64,000 nucleotides of DNA from Janthinobacterium rivuli. Lineage in GTDB: Bacteria; Pseudomonadota; Gammaproteobacteria; Burkholderiales; Burkholderiaceae_D. A program made the position numbers and the translations under genes. This document shows, one piece after another, positions 45,820-58,171 of this stretch. The stretch lies in NCBI RefSeq assembly GCF_009208735.1, contig NZ_WFLJ01000009.1:1-64000 (forward strand). The letters run 5' to 3'. Numbering within the stretch: the first letter of the stretch is position 1; each line of letters opens with the position of its first letter. Below the pieces are notes generated by a model. That model made no database searches, was not told where the DNA came from, and worked only from the letters and a program-made list of their open reading frames with translations.

Positions 45820-46461
45820 TTACCTTTCGCTCGCTTGGATGTAGACCGTGCCCTGGCCCGTGAATTTCACCTGGTACGATTCGCCGGACGCCTGGCCGAC
45901 GAAGGTTTTCCAGTTCAAGTCCGTGACGATGGTCGAGCTCAGCTGCCCCGTGTGGCCGATATACGCTTGCGGGTCGACAAACACGGGCACGTCCGGCGTG
46001 ACGGGCAAGCCGATGGCATTGCCGTCGGACAAAATCGCCACTTCGCCCGTGCCTTGCAAGGTGGTGGTAAACAAGCCCTGGCCCGAAGCCATGCCGCGCA
46101 CCACGCCCTGCACGCCGCCCTGGTTGCCCAGGAACATGGTGCCGGCCGTCAGGCGCGCATCGAAGGCCAGCAGGGAATCGCTTTCCACATAAAACGTTTC
46201 GCCGCGCACGGGCACGATGCTGACGAACAGGCCGCCCTGCGCGTAAAACACGCTGCCCGTGCCGCGCGCCGACATCAGGGCATAGCCCTCGTTCGTGACG
46301 GCGCGCATGGCCAGGCTTTGCACGCCCTGGCCGGCCAGGAAGGAGCGGCTGAACGCCACGTCGCCCTGGTAGGACACCATGGCGCCCCTGCGGGCGAATA
46401 CTTCTTCATTGCCGAGTTTAACCTCGAGCATCTTTTCATTGACTTGCTGATAGACAGGCAT
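45820..46461 (-). CDS. AIM24 family protein (second gene of triplet)
   Basis: The 213-residue AIM24 paralogue begins MPVYQQVNEKMLEVKLGNEEVFARRGAMVSYQ in shorter pieces and ends FTGQGTVYIQASER. The repeating units GMASGQGLFTTTLQGTGEVAILSDG and VGQASGESYQVKFTGQG align with the first gene's GASSGQGLFSTTVEGHGNLAV and IGQSSGESYQHKFTGQG, showing recent duplication. ATG 46461 is chosen over the longer frame because it lies 17 bases after the upstream gene and starts at the domain. No signal peptide or membrane helix is visible, so it is likely cytoplasmic. The function is unknown. Confidence 0.83.
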   Translation of the reverse strand: MPVYQQVNEKMLEVKLGNEEVFARRGAMVSYQGDVAFSRSFLAGQGVQSLAMRAVTNEGYALMSARGTGSVFYAQGGLFVSIVPVRGETFYVESDSLLAFDARLTAGTMFLGNQGGVQGVVRGMASGQGLFTTTLQGTGEVAILSDGNAIGLPVTPDVPVFVDPQAYIGHTGQLSSTIVTDLNWKTFVGQASGESYQVKFTGQGTVYIQASER

Positions 46462-46478
46462 GGCGGGTCCTCGCTGAC

Positions 46479-47132
46479 TTAACGTTCGGCGGGCTGGATG
46501 AACACCACGCCCTGGCCTGTGAATTTGTGCTGGTACGATTCGCCCGAGCTCTGGCCGATCATCGTGCGCCAATTGACGTCGAAAACGAATTCCTGGCGGA
46601 TGTCGCCCTTGAAGCCGACGAAGGCGTCCGGGTCCACGCGCAGCGGGTGCGCGGGCGTCACTTCCAGCATGATCAGGTTGCCGCGCGAAATGACGGCCAG
46701 GTTGCCGTGCCCCTCGACGGTGGTGGAAAACAGGCCCTGGCCCGAGCTGGCGCCGCGCAAGCCCGCAAAGCTGGTGCCCGTCTTCAGACTGGTGTCGTAG
46801 GCCAGCAGGCTGCTGCTTTCGATGGTCAGCTTTTCGCCGGCCAGCGCCATGACGGTGATCTCGGCCGCGTTCTGCGCGAAAAACACGGTACCCGTGCCGG
46901 CCGCCTGCATCACCTGCATGCCTTCGTTCGTCACCTTGCGCTTGAGCGCGCCGAACAGGCCCTCGCCGCCGAGCAAGGACTTTTCAAATTTGATGCTGCC
47001 TGTGTAGGCGACCATGGCGCCGGCGATCGCCAGCACTTTTTCATCCTGCAGGCGCACTTCCAGCAGGCGGTCGGTATTGGTGCGGAAACTGGTCACGCGC
47101 GACTCCCCAAGAATGCCAGGGCACAAAGCCAT
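46479..47132 (-). CDS. AIM24 family protein (first gene of triplet)
   Basis: The first AIM24 paralogue in transcription order has 217 residues from ATG 47132 (MALCPGILGESRVTSFRTN). The beta-rich core shows VRLQDEKVLAIAGAMVAYTG, VMQAAGTGTVFFAQNAAEI and SGESYQHKFTGQGVVFIQPAER. It is closer to the second gene than to the third. A GTG codon twelve residues later is an alternative start. The three genes are almost contiguous (gaps of 17 and 3 bases) and should form one transcript and perhaps one hetero-oligomer. No neighbouring gene reveals the role. Confidence 0.8.
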   Translation of the reverse strand: MALCPGILGESRVTSFRTNTDRLLEVRLQDEKVLAIAGAMVAYTGSIKFEKSLLGGEGLFGALKRKVTNEGMQVMQAAGTGTVFFAQNAAEITVMALAGEKLTIESSSLLAYDTSLKTGTSFAGLRGASSGQGLFSTTVEGHGNLAVISRGNLIMLEVTPAHPLRVDPDAFVGFKGDIRQEFVFDVNWRTMIGQSSGESYQHKFTGQGVVFIQPAER

Positions 47133-47216
47133 GGCTATCCGACAAGATACCGGGGGCGTTACCGCCATGCAAGTGCTATTCCTCCCGAACGGGGTTCCGA
47201 ACGGGGGTGGGCGCAT

Positions 47217-47245
47217 AAAAAAAGGCGTGCCCGGAGGCACGCCTT
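47217..47245 (-). terminator. terminator after the subtilase gene
   Basis: On the minus strand AAGGCGTGCC, a four-base loop and GGCACGCCTT are followed by seven T residues. It ends the PEP-CTERM/subtilase transcript 21 bases past the stop and insulates the AIM24 genes. Confidence 0.93.
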
Positions 47246-47265
47246 GCGTTCAGGCCAGCAATGGC

Positions 47266-50430
<3,165 letters not shown>

Positions 50431-50431
50431 C

Positions 50432-51247
50432 TCACGCTCCTTGCACGGTGGACGCGGCGAACTTGCCGCTGCGGCGGCGCGACAGCATGCCGATGGCCCC
50501 CAGGCCGGCCAGCATCAGCATGTAGGTCGACGGTTCCGGCACGGCGCTGATGTTGATATTGTCGAGCGCGAACTGGCCCTGGTTAAAGGCGGGGAAATCG
50601 AGGGAATTGCTGCACACGCCAGTGTCATTAAAAATGCAGGCGTTGAAGGTCAGGCCCGTAAACGCGTAGTTGCTGAAGCCGCCCAACAGCGAAGCGCTCT
50701 GGAAATGGTAATTGCCATCGCTGCCCTGGCCGGGAAACGCCAGCGAGGTGCTGATCACCTGGCCGTTGCTGAGGGTGCCGCTCAGCTGCAGTTCGCCCCA
50801 CTGCAGATTGGGCAAGCCGGACACGGGGGCGATGAAGGAATAGTCGAAACCGGCCAGGCTGAACGCCTGGCGGTCGGCGCGCGCGAAATTCACGCCGCCA
50901 TCGTTGAGGATGGCCAGGTAGTTGCCGCTGGCGCCCTGCGGGCAGGCGGCGATATCGCACGACGAGCCCACGCGGCCGTCGAGGATGGCGCCCACGCCGC
51001 TGACGCCGCCGCCGGCCGCCGTCGTCGGGTCGGCCAGGAACAGCAGGTTGTAGCTCGACGTATTGAGCGTCTGACCGCTTTCATAGACATCGGGGCGCAA
51101 GTTGTCGAAGCTCAGGACACCAGCCATGGCCGGCGCCGTAGCCAGCACGGACAAGGTGGCCAGCGCGGCCAGGATGGTGGCGCGACCGCGGGTAGCGGGC
51201 GGATGGGCGGTGGCGGGCGATACCCGCGCAGGTGATAAACGATTCAT
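50432..51247 (-). CDS. PEP-CTERM sorting domain protein
   Basis: The 271-residue exported protein has an N-terminal signal with an extended basic region (MNRLSPARVSPATAHPPATR, hydrophobic core near 24-41, cleavage after AMA) and a C-terminal PEP-CTERM anchor: VPEPSTYMLMLAGLGAIGML followed by SRRR. The preceding QFALDNI motif marks a known PEP-CTERM subfamily. Such proteins are cut and attached by an exosortase (XrtA), which must lie elsewhere in the genome. The body is beta-rich with few cysteines. AAGGGAATAGA precedes the ATG at 51247. It is the first gene of a bicistron with the subtilase. Confidence 0.9.
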   Translation of the reverse strand: MNRLSPARVSPATAHPPATRGRATILAALATLSVLATAPAMAGVLSFDNLRPDVYESGQTLNTSSYNLLFLADPTTAAGGGVSGVGAILDGRVGSSCDIAACPQGASGNYLAILNDGGVNFARADRQAFSLAGFDYSFIAPVSGLPNLQWGELQLSGTLSNGQVISTSLAFPGQGSDGNYHFQSASLLGGFSNYAFTGLTFNACIFNDTGVCSNSLDFPAFNQGQFALDNINISAVPEPSTYMLMLAGLGAIGMLSRRRSGKFAASTVQGA

Positions 51248-51684
51248 TCTATTCCCTTGAGTGTTGTGGATAGAGAGGTCGGCAGGTCTGGCGCCCGCTT
51301 TCAGCTTTTTCGCAAAAGTGTCAACAAATATAGCAAATCGCATAAAACAAATATCATATTTCCAATATCATTTATTTATTTTTTATCTAACTCCGCGAAA
51401 CTTTGTTTTGTTTTATCTATGAAAGTTTGAGGAACCTCAACGTTACATTTGGACAACAATGCATCGCACGGCAGGCGTGCGCGCCAGCGGGCCGGCGCGA
51501 CTTCAGATATGCTCGAAAACCGCGCCTGCCATATCGTCACCACGCGTCACATGGCGGTACACCTGTTCCATCCTGGAACACTGCCTGTCACCCGCCGCGC
51601 CGCCTTCACGCCTCCCTTGCGCCCCGCACCGATGGCATGAAGCTTGCACAACAAGAAGATCGACCGTGCTCAGGGAGCAGCATC
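51248..51684. promoter_or_regulatory. AT-rich divergent promoter region, no gene
   Basis: This 437-base spacer separates the PEP-CTERM gene from the two-component genes. Bases 51320-51425 are strikingly AT-rich for this genome and contain a direct repeat AATATCAT (51350-51357 and 51364-51371). It should hold both divergent promoters; no consensus sigma-54 site was found. The short frames in 51424-51640 look like noise. Confidence 0.6.
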
Positions 51685-52602
51685 ATGGAACACTATCAAC
51701 TGGCCGGCAACGGCCGCTCGGGCACGCGGCCTGCCTGGCGCGCTTGGCGCATCGTCGCGTACTGCGCGCTGGCGCCGGCGTTTTTCCTGCTGGCCGCCAG
51801 GCTGGATCTGGCCGAGCGGCTGACGCACGCGCTCTGGCGCCAGGAGCACTGGCAACTCGATGAACTGGTCCTGAGCCTGCTGCTGCTGGTATTGGCGCTG
51901 GCCGGCTTTGCCGTGCGGCGCGGACGCCAGGTGGCGCTGCTGCTGGCGCAAAACCGCGCCCTCACGCAGCGCCTGCTGCGCGCGCAGGAAGAAGAGCGCT
52001 GCGCGCTGGCGCGCGAGCTGCACGATGAAGTGGGACAGGACTGCACGGCCATCCGCGCCGCCGCCAGCTACATCCTGCGCGCGCGCGAGGGCGACCAGGC
52101 GAATGTGCAGGCCTGCGCCGCCAGCATCGCCCGCTCCTCGGAAGCGCTGCATGCGATGGTGCGCAGCATGCTGCGCCGGCTGCGTCCGCCCGTGCTCGAC
52201 AGCCTGGGCCTCGAAGCGGCCCTGCGGGCGCTGTGCGACAGCTGGTCACAGCAGCACGGCATCGCCTGCCATTTCGCGCCGCATGCCATCCCCGCCGACC
52301 TCGACGACGGCACGGCCACCGCCATCTACCGCCTGGTGCAGGAAGGCTTGACGAACGTGGCGCGCCACGCGGGCGCCGACCGGGCCACGGTGGAATTGCG
52401 CGCCGATGCGCATGGCTTGCTGCACCTGGCCATCGAAGACAATGGCCGGGGTTTGCGCCAGGACATGGCGCAGGACTGCGGCTTCGGCATGCTGGGCATG
52501 CGCGAGCGCGTGGCCGGCTTGCGCGGCCATATCCGCTGGATCAGCGCGCTGGGCAACGGTTTGCGCATCGAAGTGGCCCTGGCGGCACGGTGCGCGGCAT
52601 GA
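51685..52602 (+). CDS. sensor histidine kinase (NarX/UhpB-type HisKA_3)
   Basis: The 305-residue kinase has two membrane helices (residues about 22-39 and 60-77) with a very short loop between them, so no periplasmic sensor domain is present. The HisKA_3 dimerisation domain carries the phosphorylated H113 (ARELHDEVGQDCTAIRAA). The HATPase domain shows VQEGLTNVARHAGADRA, EDNGRGL and GFGMLGMRERVAGLRG. CAGGGAGCAGCATC fixes the start at 51685. Its stop overlaps the start of the response regulator gene. The signal is unknown; sensing within the membrane is one possibility. Confidence 0.92.
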   Translation: MEHYQLAGNGRSGTRPAWRAWRIVAYCALAPAFFLLAARLDLAERLTHALWRQEHWQLDELVLSLLLLVLALAGFAVRRGRQVALLLAQNRALTQRLLRAQEEERCALARELHDEVGQDCTAIRAAASYILRAREGDQANVQACAASIARSSEALHAMVRSMLRRLRPPVLDSLGLEAALRALCDSWSQQHGIACHFAPHAIPADLDDGTATAIYRLVQEGLTNVARHAGADRATVELRADAHGLLHLAIEDNGRGLRQDMAQDCGFGMLGMRERVAGLRGHIRWISALGNGLRIEVALAARCAA

Positions 52603-53258
52603 ACAGCACACTGCAACCCATCCGCGTGATGCTGGTGGACGACCACCCGGTGGTGCGCACGGGCTACCGGCGCCTGCTGGAACAGGGCGGCGACATCGCC
52701 GTCGTGGCCGAGGCAGGCAATGGCGAAACGGCGTATGGCTTGTACCTGGAGCACACGCCCGACGTGTGCGTGACGGATTTGTCCATGCCCGGCATCGGCG
52801 GCCTGGAATTGCTGCGCAAACTGCTCGCGCGCGACGCGGGCGCCCGCGTGCTGGTGTTTTCCATGCACGACACGCCGCAGCTGATCGCGCGCGCGTTTGA
52901 TGGCGGCGCCTGCGGCTTCGTCAGCAAGCAAGCCGACCCGGAACACTTGGTCGACGCCGTGCGCGCCGCCCACGCGGGCCGGCGCTACCTGGACCCGCAC
53001 AGCGCGCCCGGCGTGCTGCAGGGCACGGCCCGCATGGAAGCGGAGCGCTTGAGCAGCCTGAGCCAGCGCGAATTCGAAATCTTCCGCCTGCTGGCCGAAG
53101 GCCGCAGCGCCGCCGACTGCGCCCGCCTGCTGCACCTGAGCGGCAAGACGGTGGCCAACCACCAGACCTGCATCAAGGAAAAACTCGACGTGCCCGGCCC
53201 CGCCGCCCTCGTGCATCTTGCGCTGCGCAACGGCGTCATCGAGCATATCCACCCTTAA
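52599..53258 (+). CDS. response regulator, NarL/FixJ family
   Basis: The 219-residue regulator has a receiver domain with acidic pair D14-D15, phospho-acceptor D60 (VCVTDLSMPG) and the conserved Lys in FVSKQAD, then a LuxR-type helix-turn-helix (LSQREFEIFRLLAEGRSAADCARLLHLS and TVANHQTCIKEKL). Its ATG overlaps the kinase stop by four bases. It is the partner of the kinase just upstream. The divergent PEP-CTERM/subtilase operon and the converging TonB receptor are the nearest candidate targets. Its stop shares the TTAA at 53255-53258 with the receptor gene's stop. Confidence 0.93.
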   Translation: MNSTLQPIRVMLVDDHPVVRTGYRRLLEQGGDIAVVAEAGNGETAYGLYLEHTPDVCVTDLSMPGIGGLELLRKLLARDAGARVLVFSMHDTPQLIARAFDGGACGFVSKQADPEHLVDAVRAAHAGRRYLDPHSAPGVLQGTARMEAERLSSLSQREFEIFRLLAEGRSAADCARLLHLSGKTVANHQTCIKEKLDVPGPAALVHLALRNGVIEHIHP

Positions 53259-55753
53259 AAAGCGTAGCGCACGCCCACGTTCACGCTGCGCGGCGCGCCG
53301 GCCGCATAGAAGGTCGCATTGACCATCGGATAGTCGCCGTTCACGGCGGGCAATGGCCGGGCGGCGAAATTGCCGTTGGCGTCGAAACCCGTCGCGCCCA
53401 GCTGGGCCGCCGTCGCATATTTCCGGTCGAACAGGTTATTCACCTGGGCGAACACGCTCAGCTGTCGCGTCAGCTGGTATTTGCCGTTCAATTCCACCAC
53501 GGCGTAGCCGCCGCTCTTGCCCGCGCCCAGGTAAGCCGGTCCGCCCGCCTGGTGCGCATTGTTTTCATTGCCGCGCGCATACGCGCTGGAGACGGCCGTC
53601 ATGGCCAGGCCCACCGTCCAGTCGCGTCCTCCTTGAACGTCCACGTGCGCCTTGAAGATATGGCTCGGCGTCAAAGGAATCCGGTTGCCGGGCGTGATGA
53701 CGATATTGCCTTCCAGGCCCGGTGCTTCCGCGTCGCTGCTGCTGTTGGCGCTGCCGTTGACGAGCTCCCGGCTTTGATACGTCGCCTGCAGCCACGTGTA
53801 GTTGACGCCGAAGTCCAGCGCGCCCGCCTTGCCGTCCGCCGCCAGTTCCACGCCCTGGTGGCGCGTCTTGCCGAAATTCTTGAAGTAGCCGAAACCGGCC
53901 TGGTTGTCGGCGACGAACAGGATATCGTCGTGGTTTTCCGCGCGGAACACGCCGGCACTCCAGCGGGCCACCGCGCCCCACTGGCCGCGCACGCCCGCTT
54001 CCCACGTCTTCGTCACCACCTGTTTTAACGGCGGATCACCGGCCATGGCGTTGGGCAGGCGGCACGGATTGTCCGGGTCGGCGCAGCCGAGCTCGATGGC
54101 CGTCGGCGTGCGGCTGCCCTCGTTGTAGCCAAGATAGGCACCGATGCCGGCCACGGGCGCATAGGCCAGGCCAATGGCGGGATTGAAGCGGCTGAAACGG
54201 TGGTCGCCATCGAGCGAGCCGCTGCCGCCGCCGGGCGTGATGGCGTCGCGGTTGCGCACGGTGCTGCGGTTGTAGCGGCCGGAAACGGTCAAGGTCAGAT
54301 CCTGGTTGAATGCCATGCTGTCGCTCGCATACACGCTCCAGGTGCGCATGCGCCCGCTCAAGTCGACGCGGTTGTCGACGGGCGTGCCGTCGTCGTCGAT
54401 TTCCGTGCCATCGGCGAAGAAGTCGACGGGCGTGATGCTGCGATCCGAATTCAAATAGCCGAACTGGCTGGTCTGGCGGAACGTGGCGTGGCTCATGTCG
54501 TAGGCGGCGCCGGCCGTGACGGCGTGGCGCATGCCGGCCACGTCGGCCAGCGCGGTGAGCTGGCCGGAAAACCCATAGTTTTCCTGCCGCGTATGGCTGC
54601 GGTTGAGCATGCCGTTGCATTTTTCGGCCGGCTCATCGTTGAGCAGCACGTTGGCGATGCAGCGCCACTTCGGGAAAGGCGTATTGATTGCATTCGCCCC
54701 GCTGGCGGGAAAGCCCGTGTAGCCGGCCGCCGCCAGGGCCGCCCGCTCGGCCGCGCCGGGCTGGTAGACGGATTGGTCAAGCGACTCGTCGCTCAGGTCG
54801 CCGTTAAACGTGTGCGTATCGATCTTGCGGTAGTACACATTGCCGGACAGCAGCAAGCCGGCGCCGGCCTGGCGCTTGCCCGTCAGATTCAGCAAGGTCG
54901 ACCTGTTTTCCGTCAAATCCGGCTTGGTGTAGACGCTGCGGTAATCGCGCGCCAGCAGGCGCTGTTCCTGCAAACCGTTGCCCGTCAGCGCATTGTCCGC
55001 GTGGGCCACGGTAACGGCGATATCGGTGCGCGCATCGCTCCAACCCAGCTTGCCAAACACCTGGCGCACGTCGGACGGCGAATCGTCGCGCCAGCCGTCT
55101 TCCTTGAAGCGGTTGCCTGTCACGTACCAGTGCCAGCCCTGCGCATTGCTGCCGCCATGTTCGACTTCGACGCCGCGCCGTTGATCGGAACCCAGGCGCG
55201 CCTCGATGGCGGTGCCGGGACTGCCGCGCCCATCCTTGGTTTGCAGGGCCAGCGCGCCGCCCAGGGTATTCAAGCCGAACAGGGGATTCGAGCCCGGCAT
55301 CAAGGTCAGCGATTCGATGGCCATGCGCGGGATCAAGTCCCAGCTGACGACGTCGCCAAACGGCTGGTTCAACCGCATGCCGTCCAGATACACGGACAGT
55401 CCTTGCGGCGTGCCCAGCAGCGGTGACGCCGTGTAGCCGCGGTAGCTGACGTCGGGCTGGAACGGGTTGTTCTGCACCTCGTTCACATAGACGCTGCCCA
55501 GGTTGCGGCGCAGGAAGGCGGAAATGTCGAGCGCCTGACTGCCGGCGATCTGCTGCGCGCTGGCCGTCTGCACGGGCGCGGCCAGCGCATCGCGCGGCTG
55601 CTCCACGGTGGGCAAGGGCATGCTGCCCGTGATGATGACGGTGGGCAAGTCGCCCGAGATGGCCAGGTTCGCGGCCAGACTGGCGGCGGCCGGTTCGGCG
55701 GCCTGCGCCTGGCACAGGGCCAGGGCGGCGGCGGCCAATAAAGTCAGTTTCAT
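53255..55753 (-). CDS. TonB-dependent outer-membrane receptor
   Basis: From ATG 55753 the product is 832 residues with signal peptide 1-18 (cleavage after AQA). The plug domain lies at about 35-160 (SAFLRRNLGSVYVNEVQNNPF, SVYLDGMRLNQPFGDVVSWDLIP, NTLGGALALQTKDG in pieces) and the 22-strand barrel follows, ending VNVGVRYAF with the terminal phenylalanine of outer-membrane proteins. TonB-box-like residues (TVIITGSM) precede the plug. It imports an unknown ligand (iron chelate, carbohydrate or other). Two earlier in-frame ATG codons have no ribosome site. No riboswitch or Fur box was seen upstream. Confidence 0.92.
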   Translation of the reverse strand: MKLTLLAAAALALCQAQAAEPAAASLAANLAISGDLPTVIITGSMPLPTVEQPRDALAAPVQTASAQQIAGSQALDISAFLRRNLGSVYVNEVQNNPFQPDVSYRGYTASPLLGTPQGLSVYLDGMRLNQPFGDVVSWDLIPRMAIESLTLMPGSNPLFGLNTLGGALALQTKDGRGSPGTAIEARLGSDQRRGVEVEHGGSNAQGWHWYVTGNRFKEDGWRDDSPSDVRQVFGKLGWSDARTDIAVTVAHADNALTGNGLQEQRLLARDYRSVYTKPDLTENRSTLLNLTGKRQAGAGLLLSGNVYYRKIDTHTFNGDLSDESLDQSVYQPGAAERAALAAAGYTGFPASGANAINTPFPKWRCIANVLLNDEPAEKCNGMLNRSHTRQENYGFSGQLTALADVAGMRHAVTAGAAYDMSHATFRQTSQFGYLNSDRSITPVDFFADGTEIDDDGTPVDNRVDLSGRMRTWSVYASDSMAFNQDLTLTVSGRYNRSTVRNRDAITPGGGSGSLDGDHRFSRFNPAIGLAYAPVAGIGAYLGYNEGSRTPTAIELGCADPDNPCRLPNAMAGDPPLKQVVTKTWEAGVRGQWGAVARWSAGVFRAENHDDILFVADNQAGFGYFKNFGKTRHQGVELAADGKAGALDFGVNYTWLQATYQSRELVNGSANSSSDAEAPGLEGNIVITPGNRIPLTPSHIFKAHVDVQGGRDWTVGLAMTAVSSAYARGNENNAHQAGGPAYLGAGKSGGYAVVELNGKYQLTRQLSVFAQVNNLFDRKYATAAQLGATGFDANGNFAARPLPAVNGDYPMVNATFYAAGAPRSVNVGVRYAF

Positions 55754-55849
55754 GCGTGTCCCCAGTTTTATCATGGTTTTTATGTCTGTCCAGTATCGGA
55801 CAGCCACCGGGGAATGCGCTAGGGAAAAACTCCCGCCGTGCAGGCAGAC

Positions 55850-56311
55850 TTATCTTTGCAGGGGCAAATAACTCTGCTTAAGCTGGCGCAAGACGAAGCT
55901 CGACTTGCTGTGGCGGATGCCGGGAATCTTATACAGTCGCTCGCGCAGCAGGCGCTCATAGTCGCGCGTGTCGCTCACCGCGATGCGCAGGTAATAATCG
56001 TAGTCGCCGGACACAAGAAACGCTTCCAGCACTTCCGGGATCATGGCCAGCGCGTGGCCGAACTCGAACAGGGCCTGGTCGGAATGGTCATCCAGCGTGA
56101 CTTGCACGATGACGGTGTCGGCCAGCCCCACCTTGGCCGCGTTGACGTTCACCGTGTAGCCTTCGATGACGCCATCGTCTTCCATGCGCTTGATGCGCGC
56201 CCAGCACGGCGACGAGGTCAGGCCCACCTTGGCGCTCAGCTCGTGCAGGCTGATGCGGGCATCCTGCTGCAGGGCCGTCAGGATGGCGAGGTCGAATTTG
56301 TCCAGCTTCAT
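55850..56311 (-). CDS. Lrp/AsnC family transcriptional regulator
   Basis: The 153-residue regulator has the N-terminal helix-turn-helix ([49 protein letters not shown] in pieces, residues 4-52) and the C-terminal ligand-binding RAM domain ([22 protein letters not shown]). Residue patterns match the Lrp rather than AsnC branch. It is divergent from an acetolactate synthase gene, and a near-consensus Lrp site stands between them, so autoregulation and control of the synthase by leucine or another amino acid is likely. Confidence 0.93.
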   Translation of the reverse strand: MKLDKFDLAILTALQQDARISLHELSAKVGLTSSPCWARIKRMEDDGVIEGYTVNVNAAKVGLADTVIVQVTLDDHSDQALFEFGHALAMIPEVLEAFLVSGDYDYYLRIAVSDTRDYERLLRERLYKIPGIRHSKSSFVLRQLKQSYLPLQR

Positions 56312-56331
56312 TCTGCTCTTTCTATATTTTG

Positions 56332-56346
56332 CAGCAAATTTTGCTT
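56332..56346. promoter_or_regulatory. Lrp-box between lrp and acetolactate synthase genes
   Basis: CAGCAAATTTTGCTT matches 14 of 15 positions of the E. coli Lrp consensus YAGHAWATTWTDCTR. Its core GCAAA-T-TTTGC is a perfect palindrome. It lies 21 bases upstream of the regulator start and 65 bases upstream of the synthase start, in the 99-base divergent spacer. Confidence 0.75.
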
Positions 56347-56410
56347 AAATATGCATTCTATACGAGAAAACCAGCAGCCTTTTCTGCCGCATCAGGCAGA
56401 AAATAAGGCC

Positions 56411-58171
56411 ATGAAACCCGATCCCGCTCCCCTCCTCGCTCCCGCCCACGATCCTGCGCCGCGCAACGGCGCCGTCGTCCTGATCGACACCCTGCTGGCC
56501 CTGGGCGTCGACACCGTCTTCGGCTACCCGGGCGGCGCCGTGCTGCCCCTGTACGACGCGCTGCACGCCCAACCCCGCTTGCGGCACGTGCTGGTGCGCC
56601 ACGAACAGGCGGCCGTGCACGCGGCCGAGGGCTATGCGCGCAGCACGGGCCGGCCCGGCGTCGTCTTCGTCACGTCCGGTCCCGGCATGAGCAATACCAC
56701 CACGGGCTTGCTCGACGCCCTGTGCGATTCGATTCCCGTCATCTGCATCAGCGGCCAGGTGGCCACCACCAGCATCGGCACCAACGCCTTCCAGGAATGC
56801 GACGCGCTGGGCATCTCGCGCCCCGTCACCAAGTGGAACCGGCAAATCCGCGCGGCCGACGAGACGGCGGCCGTCGTGCGCGCAGCATTTATCCAGGCCA
56901 CGCAAGGCCGGCCCGGCCCCGTGCTGGTCGATTTCCCCAAGGATATGCAGCTGGCGACCGTGGAGGGAACGGCGGCGCTTGCCCCCTGCATGCCGGCAGT
57001 GCTGCCCCTGCCGGAGCTCGCCGACCTGGAACATGCCGCCAGCCTGATCGCCGGCGCGCGCCGGCCCGTGTTCTATGGCGGCGGGGGCCTCATCAATTCC
57101 GGCCTCGATGCCTGCGCCGCTTTCGGCCAGCTGGTGAAACTGGCGGCCGCGCCGTGCACCCTGACCTTGTTGGGCCTGGGCGCCTTTCCCGCCTCGCACC
57201 CGGCTTTCCTCGGCATGCTGGGCATGCATGGCACCCTTGAAGCGAACCTGGCCATGCACCATGCGGATCTGATCGTCTGCGTCGGCGCCCGCTTCGATGA
57301 CCGGGTCACGGGCCGCCTGGACGCCTTCTGCCCCGGCGCGAAAATCATCCACGTCGATATCGATCCGGCGTCGATCGGCAAGGTGGTGCGCGCCGACGTG
57401 GCCCTGCGCGGCGACTGCGCGCCCGTGCTGACGGCCCTGCTGGCGCAGCTGCGCGGACGCTTGCTGGCGGACCGCCAGCCGTGGTGGCGGCGCATCGACG
57501 GCTGGCGCGCACAGGATTCGCTGGCGTTCGACGACACGCCGGACGTGATCGCGCCGCAGGCGCTGATGCGGCGGCTGCAGGCGGCGCTGGACGGAATGGA
57601 TAGCGTCGACGCCATCGTCTCCACCGACGTGGGCCAGCACCAGATGTGGGCGGCGCAGCATTTGCGCGTCGAGCAGCCGCGCCGCTGGCTGACGTCGGGC
57701 GGCGCCGGCACCATGGGCTATGGCTTGCCGGCCGCCATCGGCGCGCAAATCGCCCATCCCGAAAAATGCGTGGTGTGCGTCAGCGGCGACGCGTCGATTT
57801 TGATGAATATCCAGGAACTGGCCACGGCCATGCAGCACCGCCTGCCCATCAAGGTGGTGCTGTCGAACAATGGCTACATGGGCATGGTGCGCCAGTGGCA
57901 GGAACTGATACACGGCGGGCGCTACAGCCACAGCTACACGGAAGCGCTGCCCGACTTCGTCGCCCTGGCGCGCGCGTTCGGCTGGCAGGCGCACACGGTA
58001 AGCCGGCGCGACGAGCTCGACGCGGCATTGACGGCCTGCCTGGCATCCGACGGCCCGTATTTTCTCGACGTGCGCGTGCATGGCGCGGAAAACTGCTTCC
58101 CCATGCTGGCGCCCGGCGCCGGGCACCATGAGGTCACTTTATCCAAGGGAAAGGTGTACAGCGAGCGGTAG
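56411..58171 (+). CDS. ilvB: acetolactate synthase large subunit
   Basis: The 586-residue ThDP enzyme has the three-domain acetohydroxyacid synthase layout. Catalytic E65 is in [17 protein letters not shown], the FAD/central region includes [15 protein letters not shown] and [20 protein letters not shown], and the ThDP-Mg motif is [19 protein letters not shown] with [16 protein letters not shown]. It would form 2-acetolactate or 2-aceto-2-hydroxybutyrate for branched-chain amino acids. No regulatory small subunit (ilvN) follows, which suggests a second, specialised synthase. ATG 56411 follows AAGG; ATG 56351 is a weaker alternative. The TAG stop lies inside a palindromic repeat. Confidence 0.9.
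   Translation: MKPDPAPLLAPAHDPAPRNGAVVLIDTLLALGVDTVFGYPGGAVLPLYDALHAQPRLRHVLVRHEQAAVHAAEGYARSTGRPGVVFVTSGPGMSNTTTGLLDALCDSIPVICISGQVATTSIGTNAFQECDALGISRPVTKWNRQIRAADETAAVVRAAFIQATQGRPGPVLVDFPKDMQLATVEGTAALAPCMPAVLPLPELADLEHAASLIAGARRPVFYGGGGLINSGLDACAAFGQLVKLAAAPCTLTLLGLGAFPASHPAFLGMLGMHGTLEANLAMHHADLIVCVGARFDDRVTGRLDAFCPGAKIIHVDIDPASIGKVVRADVALRGDCAPVLTALLAQLRGRLLADRQPWWRRIDGWRAQDSLAFDDTPDVIAPQALMRRLQAALDGMDSVDAIVSTDVGQHQMWAAQHLRVEQPRRWLTSGGAGTMGYGLPAAIGAQIAHPEKCVVCVSGDASILMNIQELATAMQHRLPIKVVLSNNGYMGMVRQWQELIHGGRYSHSYTEALPDFVALARAFGWQAHTVSRRDELDAALTACLASDGPYFLDVRVHGAENCFPMLAPGAGHHEVTLSKGKVYSER

Noticed and set aside
51449-51640. 63-residue frame in the AT-rich spacer before the histidine kinase
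   Set aside because: No ribosome site, no signal or domain, and composition like random frame; the kinase start is fixed by its own ribosome site.
51248-51684. Sigma-54 promoter of the PrsR type for the PEP-CTERM gene
   Set aside because: No TGGC-N-TTGC pattern with correct spacing was found in the spacer.
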